Below are positions 53,914 to 64,000 of a DNA stretch of 64,000 nt, one piece after another. Positions within the stretch are counted from its first letter, which is position 1; each line of letters starts with the position of its first letter. The position numbers and the translations under genes are program-made. Source of the DNA: Holophagales bacterium (GTDB taxonomy: Bacteria > Acidobacteriota > Thermoanaerobaculia > UBA5066); NCBI GenBank assembly GCA_016716705.1, contig JADJVF010000005.1, forward strand, positions 186,001-250,000. The letters are read 5' to 3'. Below the pieces are notes generated by a model. It saw only the letters and a list, made by a program, of their open reading frames with translations, was not told where the DNA came from and ran no database searches.

Positions 53914-54373
53914 GGCCGGCGGCCTCGTCCGTCGCTGGATCGCCGTGGCCGCTCCGGTCGAACGCGCCTCGCCAGGCGACGGAGACGGAGAGGGCGAGGT
54001 CGAGGCCGTCCCGCCGGACGACGAACGTCCTGGGGCGGTCGAAGACGCGGATCCGCGGATGCGTCAGGAGAAGGCCGCGCGGCACCCCGGAACGCTCGTG
54101 GTTACCGGGGATCCAGAAGAGGTCCAGCCCCAGATCGGCGAGCTGGGCGAGACGCGAGAAGACCCTCTCCGCGAGCCACGCCGGAATCCGGCTCCGGTAG
54201 AAGAGGTCGCCGCCGTGGACGACGATGCCGGCCTCGCCGCTCACCGCCGGCGCGAGCGCCCGCTCGAAGCTCTCGAAGAGGTCGTCCCCGCGGCGGCGCC
54301 GGTCGACCCGGGGCCGCGTCGGGAGGTCGAGGCCGAGATGGGTGTCGGAGAGGAAGAGGACCCGGACCGGCAT
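53834..54373 (-). pseudogene. Metallophosphoesterase, 3'-truncated
   Basis: The first 140 residues are a calcineurin-like phosphoesterase N-terminus: RVLFLSDTHLGLDLPT (DxH), VVHGGDLFYRS (GD), WIPGNHERS (GNHE). The C-terminal His motifs of the family (GHxH) are missing. After LALSVSVAWRGAF the frame runs on as low-complexity sequence antisense to the neighbouring gene. It is either truncated or frameshifted. Confidence 0.6.
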
Positions 54374-54473
54374 CGCGCCCGAGGCTACAGGACGGTCCCG
54401 CCCGCGGGGCAGCCCGGGTCGCGGAAGCGCAGGCCGACGAACTTCGACTCGCCGACGGCGCCCCACGCGCCGC

Positions 54474-54602
54474 CGTGACGGTCGGGCTCCCCTCGAGCCC
54501 GGCCTCGGGGATCAGCCGGACGAGGTTGACCAGGACGGTGTTGTTTCGGTCCCAGGAGTCCAGAAGGGCGAGGAGGACGCGCCGATCCGCTGCGTCCTTC
54601 AC
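54474..54602 (-). pseudogene. DinB-like protein, N-terminal fragment
   Basis: 43 residues beginning at GTG 54602 (LLALLDSWDRNNTVLVNLVR, then IPEAGLEGSP) match the first helix of DinB/YfiT-family proteins. Beyond base 54474 the similarity ends and another frame, with the tail VGESKFVGLRFRDPGCP, takes over up to a TAG at 54385. Fragment only. Confidence 0.4.
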
Positions 54603-54648
54603 GTCGGGCCCCTCCGAGTGCGGTGGCGAAAGGGCCTCGACGTGGGCG

Positions 54649-55088
54649 TCAGGATCTCGCGGCGCGGGCGGATTTTTTCATGGCGCGCGTCCCGCGGGAT
54701 TCAGAGTGGCCTCTGCCCGTCAGGCTCGGTCGCGCCGGGACGAGCGGTCGCCGGAGATTCTCCGTGACCGCGGCCTTGATCAAGTCCTTGAACGCGCCGG
54801 CATCGAGAACGTCTTCCTCCCGGAGGTCGATGGCGCGACGCGTGTTCCCATCGAGGCCGGAGTTGAAGAGCCCCCGAGCGTCCGCCAGCGAGGCGCCCCT
54901 GGCGAACGTCAGCTTGACGACCCCTTTATAGGTTTCTCCGGTGCAGACGATCCCGGCGTGGGACCATACGGGCACCCCAGCGGGTTGCCGGGCTTCATCC
55001 ACTTGCGCTCCTCGATGATGTCCGGGTCCGCCTCGTGGATGAGTCGTCGCACCATCGCCAGGGTCTCGACCTGCCAGGCTGCGCTCAT
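54649..55088 (-). CDS. DUF1801-family protein, frameshifted
   Basis: Repaired product of about 145 residues. The first frame gives RLIHEADPDIIEERKWMKPG; the second continues AGVPVWSHAGIVCTGETYK, VKLTFARGASL and LDGNTRRAIDL, the DUF1801 core. One missing base in the GGG at 54982-54984 restores the join. The C-terminus is Lys/Arg-rich. The fold is YdhG-like; function is unknown. ATG 55088 overlaps the stop of a 37-codon frame upstream. Confidence 0.65.
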
Positions 55089-55140
55089 CCTTGCCGCCTC
55101 ACCATCTCGTTGATCCTGATCGGGGCGAAGTGCCAGGTAC

Positions 55141-55182
55141 AGGCCTTGGAAACCGGATCGTCGCGGTAGATTTCCAAGGCCT
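55141..55182. repeat. Perfect 12-bp inverted repeat
   Basis: Arms AGGCCTTGGAAA (55141-55152) and TTTCCAAGGCCT (55171-55182) around an 18-base loop. It lies just downstream of the lipoprotein gene, but no T-run follows on that strand. It also falls within a short minus-strand frame ending WHFAPIRINEMVRRQG that may be a gene remnant. Confidence 0.55.
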
Positions 55183-55195
55183 TTCCGATGGCGCG

Positions 55196-55582
55196 TCAGT
55201 GGGCCAGCCGTTGGCTCATGCACGCCGCGGGCGGATCGACGAGCGTGATGAAAGCTGTCCCCCCGGCGGCGATGGACGCCAGTGGATCGAGCGCTCCGAC
55301 CGCATTGGCTGCGAAGACTTCGTCCGCTCGCTGGAACGTGAGCGAGTGGGGGCCAGGAGTCAGGTAGAGCGTGACCTCGCCGGGAGTGGGGAGCGTGGCG
55401 GGTTCGTTTCCGGGCCCGTCGGCGCGGACCACGACACTGCCAGCGAGGTGGCACTCCGTGACGGTGATCTTCAGGGTGGTCCGAGCCTGTGACACCGCGT
55501 TCGACTCGGTGGGCGAGGCGCCACAGGAGGGGAGCGACGACGCAACGAGTGCGGCAACGGCGAGGAGAAGGGCGCGCTTCAT
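55196..55582 (-). CDS. Small lipoprotein of unknown function
   Basis: 128 residues. MKRALLLAVAALVASSLPSC is a lipoprotein signal with the lipobox LPSC, giving a mature N-terminal Cys near residue 20. The mature part is a short beta-rich domain with two further Cys. ATG 55582 follows a GGAG site. No family recognised. Likely anchored to a membrane facing the periplasm. Confidence 0.65.
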   Translation of the reverse strand: MKRALLLAVAALVASSLPSCGASPTESNAVSQARTTLKITVTECHLAGSVVVRADGPGNEPATLPTPGEVTLYLTPGPHSLTFQRADEVFAANAVGALDPLASIAAGGTAFITLVDPPAACMSQRLAH

Positions 55583-55744
55583 GACGGACTCCTTGCGTTC
55601 GCGAGAAAGTATAGGCCACGTACCCCGTCGAGCCCGGGCGGCAGCCGCGGCGAGAACGACAGCGCCACGACCTTCGCCACCCGCGACCGGGCAGTGTCAC
55701 CGACCTTCGATTGACGGGGCCGACCTCTCCGGATTCGTTCCTAC

Positions 55745-55761
55745 TTGCGTATAATACGCAA
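55745..55761. promoter_or_regulatory. Fur/PerR-type operator overlapping the fur-katG promoter
   Basis: A perfect 17-bp palindrome TTGCGTAT-A-ATACGCAA contains an exact TATAAT -10 at 55750-55755. The fur ATG is 16 bases after the -10. The regulator encoded directly downstream is the obvious ligand, which would make the fur-katG unit autoregulated. Confidence 0.7.
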
Positions 55762-55770
55762 CTAGGAACT

Positions 55771-56265
55771 ATGCGCAGATCGGAACCCCGCGGCAGCGAA
55801 CGAAGGCTCCAGCACCTCAAGGTCGTGGCCAGGGAGGCGGGCCTCAAGCTCACGCACCAGCGGCTCGAGATCTTCCGGGAGCTGGCGGCGACCGAGGCGC
55901 ACCCCGACGCGGAGACGATCTTCCGCGCCGTGCAGCAGCGGATGCCGACCGTGTCGCTCGACACGGTCTACCGCACGCTCTGGATGCTCCACGACCTCGG
56001 GCTGGTCACGACGCTCGGGCCGCAGCGCACCGGCGTGCGGTTCGACGCGAACCTCGACCGGCACCACCACTTCTCCTGCGTGCGCTGCGGGCTGGTACGC
56101 GACTTCGAGAGCGCCGAGCTCGACGGCCTCCGCGTCCCCGACTCCATCAAGCGGCTCGGCAGCGTCGTGGAGGCGCACGTCGAAGTGCGCGGGCTCTGTA
56201 CGACCTGCCAGCGCGGCCAGGAAACGTCGAAAGGCAAACACCCCCCCGGAACCCGAGGAGGATGA
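55771..56265 (+). CDS. Fur-family regulator (PerR/FurA-like)
   Basis: 164 residues. The winged helix contains GLKLTHQRLEIFRELAATEAHPDAETIF and the recognition helix SLDTVYRTLWML. Metal sites are the HHHFSCVRC cluster and the C-terminal LCTTC, giving the CxxC...CxxC structural zinc. ATG 55771 is used because an upstream in-frame start would lie before the -10 element. Adjacent katG, one base downstream, points to a peroxide-sensing role as for FurA/PerR. Confidence 0.9.
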   Translation: MRRSEPRGSERRLQHLKVVAREAGLKLTHQRLEIFRELAATEAHPDAETIFRAVQQRMPTVSLDTVYRTLWMLHDLGLVTTLGPQRTGVRFDANLDRHHHFSCVRCGLVRDFESAELDGLRVPDSIKRLGSVVEAHVEVRGLCTTCQRGQETSKGKHPPGTRGG

Positions 56266-56266
56266 G

Positions 56267-58462
<2,196 letters not shown>

Positions 58463-58470
58463 CAGCGGCG

Positions 58471-58513
58471 GCAGGGGATCGAGCCGTCTCAGAGCTCCAG
58501 CTCGATCCCCTGC
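58471..58513. repeat. Perfect 14-bp inverted repeat between katG and the convergent dehydrogenase
   Basis: Arms GCAGGGGATCGAGC (58471-58484) and GCTCGATCCCCTGC (58500-58513) with a 15-base loop. The right arm is the last codons of the dehydrogenase (Gln-Gly-Ile-Glu). A bidirectional terminator is likely, though no T-run follows. Confidence 0.65.
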
Positions 58514-60021
58514 GCCAGCTCGATCCGGCCGCTGAAGTTCAGCGCGTTCGTCTGGCGGCGCATGTACGCCTTCCAGGCGTCTGAGCCGCTCTCGCGCCCG
58601 CCCCCGGTCTCCTTCTCGCCCCCGAACGCCCCGCCGATCTCGGCGCCGCTCGTTCCGGTGTTGACGTTCGCGATCCCGCAGTCGCTCCCCTCGGCGGAGA
58701 GGAAGATCTCGCTCTCGACGAAGTCGTTCGTGATGATGGCGCTGGAGAGGCCCTGGGGCACCCCGTTCTGCAGGGCGATCGCCTCTTCCAGGGTCCGGTA
58801 CGGCATGACGTAGACCACCGGGGCGAACGTCTCTTCCTGCACGATGGGCAGGTTTCCCGTCGTCTCCACGAGGCAGGGGGTCACGTAGCAGCCCCCGGGC
58901 TGGTCCAGCGTCTCGCCACCGCAGATCACGCGGGCCCCCTGGCCATTCGCCGTCTCGATGGCCTGCAGCATGGTGGCGACGGCGGAGGCGTCGACGAGGG
59001 GACCCATGAGGTGCTGGTCGTCGAGCGGGTCGCCGATCGTCGTCGCCGCGTAGAGGGCTTTCAGGCGCTCCACGAAGGTCCCGTAGATCGATTCGTGGAC
59101 GATGACCCGCCGCGTCGACGTGCAGCGCTGCCCGGACGTGCCGATTGCCCCGAAGTAGACGGCCTTGAGGGCGATGTCCAGGTCGGCCTTGTCGCTGACG
59201 ATCACCGCGTTGTTGCCGCCCAGCTCGAGGATCATCCGGCCGAAGCGCTCGATGACCAGCTTGCCGACGTGGCGGCCGCCGGGCACGGAGCCGGTGTAGG
59301 AGACGAGCGCCACGCGCGGGTCGGTGTTGATCAGGTCGCCGATGTCGCTCCCCTTTCCGATCGCGAGGCTGCAGATGGCCGGGTCGAAGCCGTGCCGCTC
59401 GAGCACGCGCTGCGCCAGGTGCGTGACGGCGACGGCGGTGAGGGGCGTCTTGCTGGAGGGCTTCCAGAGCACGGTGTCGCCGCAGACGAGCGCGAGCGCG
59501 GCGTTCCAGCTCCAGACGGCGACGGGGAAGTTGAAGGCGGTGATGACGCCGACGACGCCGAGCGGGTGCCACTGCTCCTGGAGCCGGTGCCGGCGCCGCT
59601 CGCTGGGCATGGTCAGCCCGTAGAGCTGCCGGCTGAGGCCGACGGCGAAGTCGCAGATGTCGATCATCTCCTGGACCTCGCCGAGGCCCTCGCGGAGCGT
59701 CTTGCCCATCTCGAGGGAGACGAGCCGGGCGAGGGCGTCCTTGTTCGCCCGCAGCTCGTCGCCGATCGCCTTGACCACCTCGCCGCGCTTGGGCGCCGGC
59801 ACCTGGCGCCAGGCGGCGAAGGCGCCGTGGCAGCGGCCGAGAATGGTCTCGAATTCGTCCTTCGTGACGTTCACCACCGTGGCCAGGAGCTCGCCGTCCA
59901 CCGGGGAGACCACCGCCTGGGCCTTGCCGCTGCCGATCCACTCGCCCGCGAAGCCGCCGAGGTTCCGCTCTTCGATACCCAGCCCGGAAAGGATGCTCGC
60001 CGTCTTCTTCGTCGTGGCCAT
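58489..60021 (-). CDS. amaB: Antiquitin-type aldehyde dehydrogenase (alpha-aminoadipic semialdehyde / piperideine-6-carboxylate dehydrogenase)
   Basis: 510 residues, ALDH7 family. FNFPVAVWSWNAALAL and KPSSKTPL bind NAD, LELGGNNA carries the general-base Glu, and GTSGQRCTSTRR the catalytic Cys. The C-terminal run NTGTSGAEIGGAFGGEKETG followed by SGSDAWKAYMRRQTN is diagnostic for ALDH7A1/AmaB. It should oxidise alpha-aminoadipic semialdehyde to 2-aminoadipate in lysine breakdown. No other lysine gene is nearby. It diverges from a LysR gene that probably controls it. Confidence 0.88.
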   Translation of the reverse strand: MATTKKTASILSGLGIEERNLGGFAGEWIGSGKAQAVVSPVDGELLATVVNVTKDEFETILGRCHGAFAAWRQVPAPKRGEVVKAIGDELRANKDALARLVSLEMGKTLREGLGEVQEMIDICDFAVGLSRQLYGLTMPSERRRHRLQEQWHPLGVVGVITAFNFPVAVWSWNAALALVCGDTVLWKPSSKTPLTAVAVTHLAQRVLERHGFDPAICSLAIGKGSDIGDLINTDPRVALVSYTGSVPGGRHVGKLVIERFGRMILELGGNNAVIVSDKADLDIALKAVYFGAIGTSGQRCTSTRRVIVHESIYGTFVERLKALYAATTIGDPLDDQHLMGPLVDASAVATMLQAIETANGQGARVICGGETLDQPGGCYVTPCLVETTGNLPIVQEETFAPVVYVMPYRTLEEAIALQNGVPQGLSSAIITNDFVESEIFLSAEGSDCGIANVNTGTSGAEIGGAFGGEKETGGGRESGSDAWKAYMRRQTNALNFSGRIELAQGIELEL

Positions 60022-60090
60022 GTCCCGTACCTCCAGGGCGCCCGTTATAGAGGGTTACGAGCTATTTAGAAAGCTCATTGTTTTCATTTA

Positions 60091-60109
60091 ATGAATGAGT
60101 ACTATTCAT
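60091..60109. promoter_or_regulatory. LysR-type operator candidate in the dehydrogenase/lysR gap
   Basis: Imperfect dyad ATGAAT-GAGTACT-ATTCAT in the only AT-rich stretch of this neighbourhood, between the divergent genes and directly before lysR. Size and form fit a LysR recognition site. Confidence 0.5.
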
Positions 60110-60111
60110 GT

Positions 60112-61020
60112 ATGTCCATTCCCACCCTCGACCTCCATCAGCTCCGTGCCTTCACCCTGGTCGTCCAGACGGGGAGCTTCTCGGCAGCGGCGAATCGCCT
60201 CCACCGCACCCAGAGCGCGGTCAGCCACGCCGTGCGCAAGCTCGAGGAGTCGGCAAAGGTGCGCCTCCTGGACCGGCGGAACCGGGAGGTCCGCCCCACG
60301 GAGGAGGGGAAGCGCCTCTACAGGGCGTGCGAGTCGGTCTTCGCGACGCTCGACGCCGCCCAGGAGGAGCTCCAGCAGGACCGGGGCCGGGCGGAAGGCC
60401 GGATCCGCCTCGGGGCGACGGTGGAGTTCGGCTGCAGCGTCCTCATGCGCTACATCCAGCCGTTCCTCGCGGCCCACCCCGGCATCGAGATGGACTTCCA
60501 CCTGAGCCACGACCTGCTGACGCCGCTGCTGCGCGAGGACGTCGACCTGGCCATCGACTGCGTGGAACATCCCCTCACCGAGCTGCAGCGGACTCCGCTC
60601 TTCCGCGAGGCCTTCATGGTGGCCTGCGCGCCGGCGTACCTCGCGACGCACCGGATCCAGGACCCGTCGGACCTTTCCCGCTGCACGGTCCTGTCGCTGG
60701 ACAAGGAATGCGCCTGGTGGGAGCGGTTCCTCACGGCGTTTCCGAAGACGCGCCGCCCCTCGTTCGGCCGCGTCATCGCCATCAACCACATCCGGGGCCT
60801 GATCACGGCGGCCGTCCACGGGCTCGGCGTCCTGATCGCCCCGAGCTACAGCCTCCAGGGGGAGCTCGAACGGGGCGTCCTCCGGCCCCTCTTCCCGACG
60901 ATCCGTCCCGTCGAGGACCGGTTCGGCCTGTACCAGAAGACCGCCAAGGCGCGCCTGGCAAAACACCAGCTGCTGAGGGACTACCTCGTCGACCTCAGCC
61001 CGGCCGAGTTCGGGGCCTGA
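60112..61020 (+). CDS. LysR-family transcriptional regulator
   Basis: 302 residues. LDLHQLRAFTLVVQTGSFSAAANRLHRTQSAVSHAVRKLE is a standard LysR helix-turn-helix. The effector domain begins with GRIRLGATVEFG and has HLSHDLLTPLLREDVDLAI. ATG 60112 gives the usual short N-terminus; ATG 60091 would place the start inside the putative operator. Divergence from the aldehyde dehydrogenase gene suggests it controls that enzyme in response to a lysine-derived metabolite, an inference from position only. Confidence 0.88.
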   Translation: MSIPTLDLHQLRAFTLVVQTGSFSAAANRLHRTQSAVSHAVRKLEESAKVRLLDRRNREVRPTEEGKRLYRACESVFATLDAAQEELQQDRGRAEGRIRLGATVEFGCSVLMRYIQPFLAAHPGIEMDFHLSHDLLTPLLREDVDLAIDCVEHPLTELQRTPLFREAFMVACAPAYLATHRIQDPSDLSRCTVLSLDKECAWWERFLTAFPKTRRPSFGRVIAINHIRGLITAAVHGLGVLIAPSYSLQGELERGVLRPLFPTIRPVEDRFGLYQKTAKARLAKHQLLRDYLVDLSPAEFGA

Positions 61021-61042
61021 GCCGCGGACCGCGCCGCCGGTC

Positions 61043-62617
61043 TCATTCCCCGCTCGAGCCGCCGTCCGAGGCCCGGTCGCCGTGGCGAGCGGTGAACAGC
61101 GCCGCGGTGCCGAGCCCTCCGAGTATCCCGACCACCACGACGGCGACGAGCTGCGTCCAGCCACCGACCGTGGCCGGCTGGAAGAAGGTCGCCGCCGCGG
61201 CGCCGAAGTCGAAGCCGGCGGCCGGGATCGCCCGATAGGACTTGATCGCGCCGAGACCGATCATCCAGGCGCCGCTGACGACGGTCGTGACGATCGCGCC
61301 GACCAGGCCGCGCCGGGCGATCTGCCGCCCGGTCATCCGCTCCCGGATGGCGACCGTCTCGGCCGTGAAGCGCGGCTCGCGCACGCCGATCGGGGCGAAC
61401 CGCTGCAGGAGGAGCAGTCCCGGCACGCCGGCGACGATCGTGAACCAGAAGAAGGCGCGCCAGCCGGCGGCGTCCACGATGAGGCCGGTGATCGGCCCGC
61501 CGAGGATGCGGGGGAGGCCGAAGAGCGACGAGAAGAGCGCGTACTGGGTCGCCGAGAACCTCTTCTCGGTGATGCGCAGGAGGAGGACGCCGAACGCCCC
61601 CATCCCGAGGCCGCTCGTGATCATCTCGAACGCCATCGCGCCGTACATGACCGGGCGTCCGCCCGGCCAGTAGGTGATCAGGACGTAGCCGATGTTCGAG
61701 AAGATCTGGAAGAAGCCGAAGATCCAGAGCGAGTGCCCGAGGCCGATCCGGGTGCAGGCGACGCCGCCGAGGAACGTGCCGGCGATCGTCAGGGCGACGC
61801 CCGCGGTGCCGAGGACGAAGCCGCGGTCGAACCCGCCGTACCCCATGTCGATGAGGAAGGGCCGCAGCAGCGACTGCGAGAGCGCGTCGGCCAGCTTGTA
61901 GAGGACGACGAAGACGAGGATCTCGACCGCGCGGTGGCGCGAGAGGCACTCGAGGAACGGCAGCCAGATCGCGTCGCGCAGCGTCTTCGGCCCGGCCGGC
62001 GGCTCCTCCGGCTCCGGCGAGCGCCAGGTGACGAGGACGAGCGGCAGGTAGACGAGGCCGAGGAGGAGGTTGACCGCGCCCCACCCGAGGCTCGCCGCCG
62101 CCCAGATCGCGAGGCCGCCCGAGAGGGTCATGGCCGCCCGATAGACGGCCGTGCGCAGGCCGACCGCGACGCCGTGCTCTTCCTTCCTCAGGACGTCGAC
62201 CGCGTAGGCGTCGATCGCGATGTCCTGCGTCGCGGCCGAGAGCGCGACGGCGAGCGTCAGCGCCAGCGCGACCCACGGCGTCTCGGGACGGCTTCCCACG
62301 CCGGAGAGCCCGAGCCCCGAGAGCGCGAGAGCCACCTGCGCCACCGCGATCCACCCGCGCCGCCGGCCCCAGAACGGCAGCCGGAAACGGTCCATGAGCG
62401 GCGACCAGAGAAACTTGAAGGACCAGGGGGCCTGCGCGAGGGTGAAGAGCCCGACGACGCGGATGTCGACGCCCATCGAGCGCATCCAGTCGGGGATCGC
62501 GATCCAGACCAGCCCGAGCGGCAGCCCCGACGAGAACGACAGCGCCACCACCGCCGCCACCCGCGACAACGTCCCCCTCTGCGCCTCTTCCGGCGTCCCC
62601 GAAACCGGTTCGCTCAT
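61043..62617 (-). CDS. AmpG-like MFS transporter
   Basis: 524 residues, about 12-14 helices. SFSSGLPLGLVWIAIPDWMRS and FTLAQAPWSFKFLWSPLMDR followed by GRRRGW are the AmpG/PAT signature. ALSAATQDIAIDAYAVDVL is the conserved loop-4 segment of this subfamily. AmpG imports anhydromuropeptides for cell-wall recycling; relatives carry acetyl-CoA or other substrates, so the cargo is uncertain. ATG 62617 removes a non-hydrophobic upstream extension. No beta-lactamase or ampD gene is close. Confidence 0.82.
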   Translation of the reverse strand: MSEPVSGTPEEAQRGTLSRVAAVVALSFSSGLPLGLVWIAIPDWMRSMGVDIRVVGLFTLAQAPWSFKFLWSPLMDRFRLPFWGRRRGWIAVAQVALALSGLGLSGVGSRPETPWVALALTLAVALSAATQDIAIDAYAVDVLRKEEHGVAVGLRTAVYRAAMTLSGGLAIWAAASLGWGAVNLLLGLVYLPLVLVTWRSPEPEEPPAGPKTLRDAIWLPFLECLSRHRAVEILVFVVLYKLADALSQSLLRPFLIDMGYGGFDRGFVLGTAGVALTIAGTFLGGVACTRIGLGHSLWIFGFFQIFSNIGYVLITYWPGGRPVMYGAMAFEMITSGLGMGAFGVLLLRITEKRFSATQYALFSSLFGLPRILGGPITGLIVDAAGWRAFFWFTIVAGVPGLLLLQRFAPIGVREPRFTAETVAIRERMTGRQIARRGLVGAIVTTVVSGAWMIGLGAIKSYRAIPAAGFDFGAAAATFFQPATVGGWTQLVAVVVVGILGGLGTAALFTARHGDRASDGGSSGE

Positions 62618-62722
62618 GGCGCGGGGATTGTACGGGGAGGACGTGGGCGTGGTGTCCGTGGAAGGTCCTGAGCCCGGGCTCGCGCGTGGTTCGGCCTCGT
62701 GACGCCCTCCCACTCTCCGGGA

Positions 62723-63481
62723 TCAGGCCAGGCCCAGGTCCTCGGCGAGAAGCGCGTAGTCGACCGCGCCTCGCGAAGAGGGGTCGAGCTCGTAGATCGT
62801 CTTTCCCGTCCGGGGCGCCTCGGCGAGCGCCGAGTTGATCCGGATGGGGGTCAGGATCTTCGTGAACCTCTCGCGGATCGCTTCGAGCGTCTCGTCCGAC
62901 ACGTGGGTCCTCAGGTCGTAGAAGGTCGGCAGCACACCGTCGATCCGCAGGGGCCTCGGCCGGTCCGCGTCGATCACCGCCACGAACCGCTTCGTTCGCT
63001 CGAGGGCGGGCAGCGAGAGCGGCTCGAGCTTGGCTGGCAGGATGAGCTCGTGGGCGGCGAACCAGGCGTTCTCGAGAAGGAGCGAGGCGGACGGCGGACA
63101 ATCGAGGAAGACGACGTCGTAGCCCTCTCCGTCGAGGTCTCCGAGACGCCGTTCGAGGCGGTGACGCCGCTTCTCCTTCCCCTTCTCGCGCAGCTGGTCC
63201 TCCGCCGCCAGAAGCCGGGCTCCCGCCACGACCACGTCGAGGTTCGGCCGGCTCTCTCGCGCGACGACCTCTTCGAACGCTGCGTCACCGACGAGCCAGG
63301 CGTCGAGGCCCGTCTCGCTATCGAGGCCGATCGACGAGCCCACGCACCCTTGCGGGTCGACGTCCACGAGAAGCACCTTTCGTCCCGCTCGCGCGCAGGC
63401 GGCCGCCAGATTGACGGCGGTCGTCGTCTTTCCCACGCCGCCCTTCAAGGCGGAGACCGCGAGGATTCGTCGTTTTCGCAT
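62723..63481 (-). CDS. ParA-family ATPase (orphan)
   Basis: 252 residues. ALKGGVGKTTTAVNLA is the deviant Walker A box with the signature Lys, VDVDPQG is Walker A', and VVFLDCPPSASLL Walker B. Such ATPases position plasmids, chromosomes or protein clusters. No parB-like or cargo gene lies beside it, so its partner is unknown. Start is ATG 63481, with GTG 63505 as an in-frame alternative that adds eight residues. Confidence 0.85.
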   Translation of the reverse strand: MRKRRILAVSALKGGVGKTTTAVNLAAACARAGRKVLLVDVDPQGCVGSSIGLDSETGLDAWLVGDAAFEEVVARESRPNLDVVVAGARLLAAEDQLREKGKEKRRHRLERRLGDLDGEGYDVVFLDCPPSASLLLENAWFAAHELILPAKLEPLSLPALERTKRFVAVIDADRPRPLRIDGVLPTFYDLRTHVSDETLEAIRERFTKILTPIRINSALAEAPRTGKTIYELDPSSRGAVDYALLAEDLGLA

Positions 63482-63545
63482 CAGAGACCGCCGGAATTCT
63501 GACACGGGGTCGTCCGCCGGCCCGAGCTGGAGCGCCGGCGGGCTG

Positions 63546-64000
63546 TCAGCGGCCGACGAGCTTCTGAAGGTGTTCGGGGTACCGGGCTCCGTGCACCGTG
63601 ATCTCTGCGGCGGCCGAGTCGATCTCTCTGAGGTCCTCGGCCGTCAGCTCGATCTCGGCCGCTCCGAGGTTCTCTTCCAGGCGGTGGAGGTTCGTGGTCC
63701 CCGGGATCGGCACGATCCAGGGCTTCCGGGCGAGCGCCAGGCGAGCGCGATCTGGGCGGGGGTTGCCCCCTTGCCCGACCCGAGGGCGGCGAGCAGGTCG
63801 ACGAGGACCCGGTTCGCCTTCATCGCGTCAGGCGTGAAGCGGGGGAGCCCGCTTCGGAAGTCCGTGGCGGGGAATTCCGTGTTCTCGTCCATCTTTCCGG
63901 TGAGGAACCCCCTGCCGAGCGGGCTGTAGGGAACGAAGCCGATCCCGAGCTCCTCGAGGGCCGGCAGAACGCTGGCCTCGGGTTCCCTCCACCACAGCGA
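63546..64000 (-). CDS. Aldo/keto reductase, 5' end outside the window and frameshifted
   Basis: The frame entering at 64000 reads LWWREPEASVLPALEELGIG and FVPYSPLGRGFLTGKMDENT, then ATPAQIALAW, typical of AKR12/13-like reductases. Near 63738 the frame breaks. One missing base restores KPWIVPIPGTTNLHRLEENL and AEDLREIDSAAAEITVHGARYPEH up to a TGA at 63546-63548. It should reduce carbonyls with NADPH. The N-terminal catalytic Tyr/Lys region lies beyond the window. Confidence 0.72.

Noticed and set aside
55711..55716. TTGACG as the -35 of the fur promoter
   Set aside because: It is 33 bases from the TATAAT, too far for a sigma-70 promoter.

Overview
The window is GC-rich, Gram-negative-type bacterial chromosome in which nearly every third codon position is G or C. 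No rRNA or single marker fixes the taxon. The mix of a KatG-Fur pair, an antiquitin-type aldehyde dehydrogenase, a membrane FeS ETF:quinone oxidoreductase next to fadBA-etfBA, sucrose synthase plus SPS, and a MerR gene followed by tRNA-Pro suggests Acidobacteriota or a deltaproteobacterial-like lineage. This is an inference with low confidence. Several otherwise intact housekeeping genes carry one-base frameshifts in GC runs (rnr, ynbC-like, DUF1801, aldo/keto reductase), so indel errors in the assembly are a real possibility.

Layout. 1-4547: a tightly overlapping operon with the end of a family 2 glycosyltransferase, a polysaccharide deacetylase, a FabD-like acyltransferase, a ketoreductase, an ACP, a hot-dog protein, a receiver-PilZ protein and a STAS protein. 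4638-9342: tRNA-Leu, RNase R (frameshifted), Der GTPase, a MerR-like regulator and tRNA-Pro(GGG). 9343-34477: about 25 kb that starts at the 3' end of intact tRNA-Pro and ends in a 47-bp copy of the tRNA-Pro 3' half. Almost everything in it concerns ions or osmolytes: a Ca/Na exchanger, a Na+:amino-acid symporter, glucosylglycerate-type synthesis with a TM-helix channel, a Na+/H+ antiporter, an MscS channel, sucrose synthesis and turnover, a sugar ABC importer, a MarR regulator and a ClC channel. The palindrome TTTGA-NN-TCAAA lies in front of the MscS gene, the sucrose operon, the secreted-protein/osmolyte operon and (with one mismatch) the marR gene, which points to one local regulon.

34478-36552: a decayed integration hot spot with a HEPN-MNT toxin-antitoxin pair, a second tRNA-Pro fragment, a tyrosine-recombinase tail and a deleted DDE transposase. 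36553-45628: a complete beta-oxidation module (fadB, fadA, acyl-CoA dehydrogenase, ETF:quinone oxidoreductase, etfB, etfA) behind a FadR-type palindrome and ending in a hairpin terminator. 45763-48603: a small membrane protein, fused remnants of a divergent adh/lysR pair, an EamA transporter and an SRPBCC protein. 48693-53346: a ynbBCD-like lipid operon on the minus strand containing a PAP2-phosphatase-PlsC triple fusion. 53485-55582: small, partly broken genes. 55771-63481: Fur-KatG, an antiquitin-type dehydrogenase with a divergent LysR regulator, an AmpG-like transporter and a ParA-like ATPase. A frameshifted aldo/keto reductase runs off the right edge.
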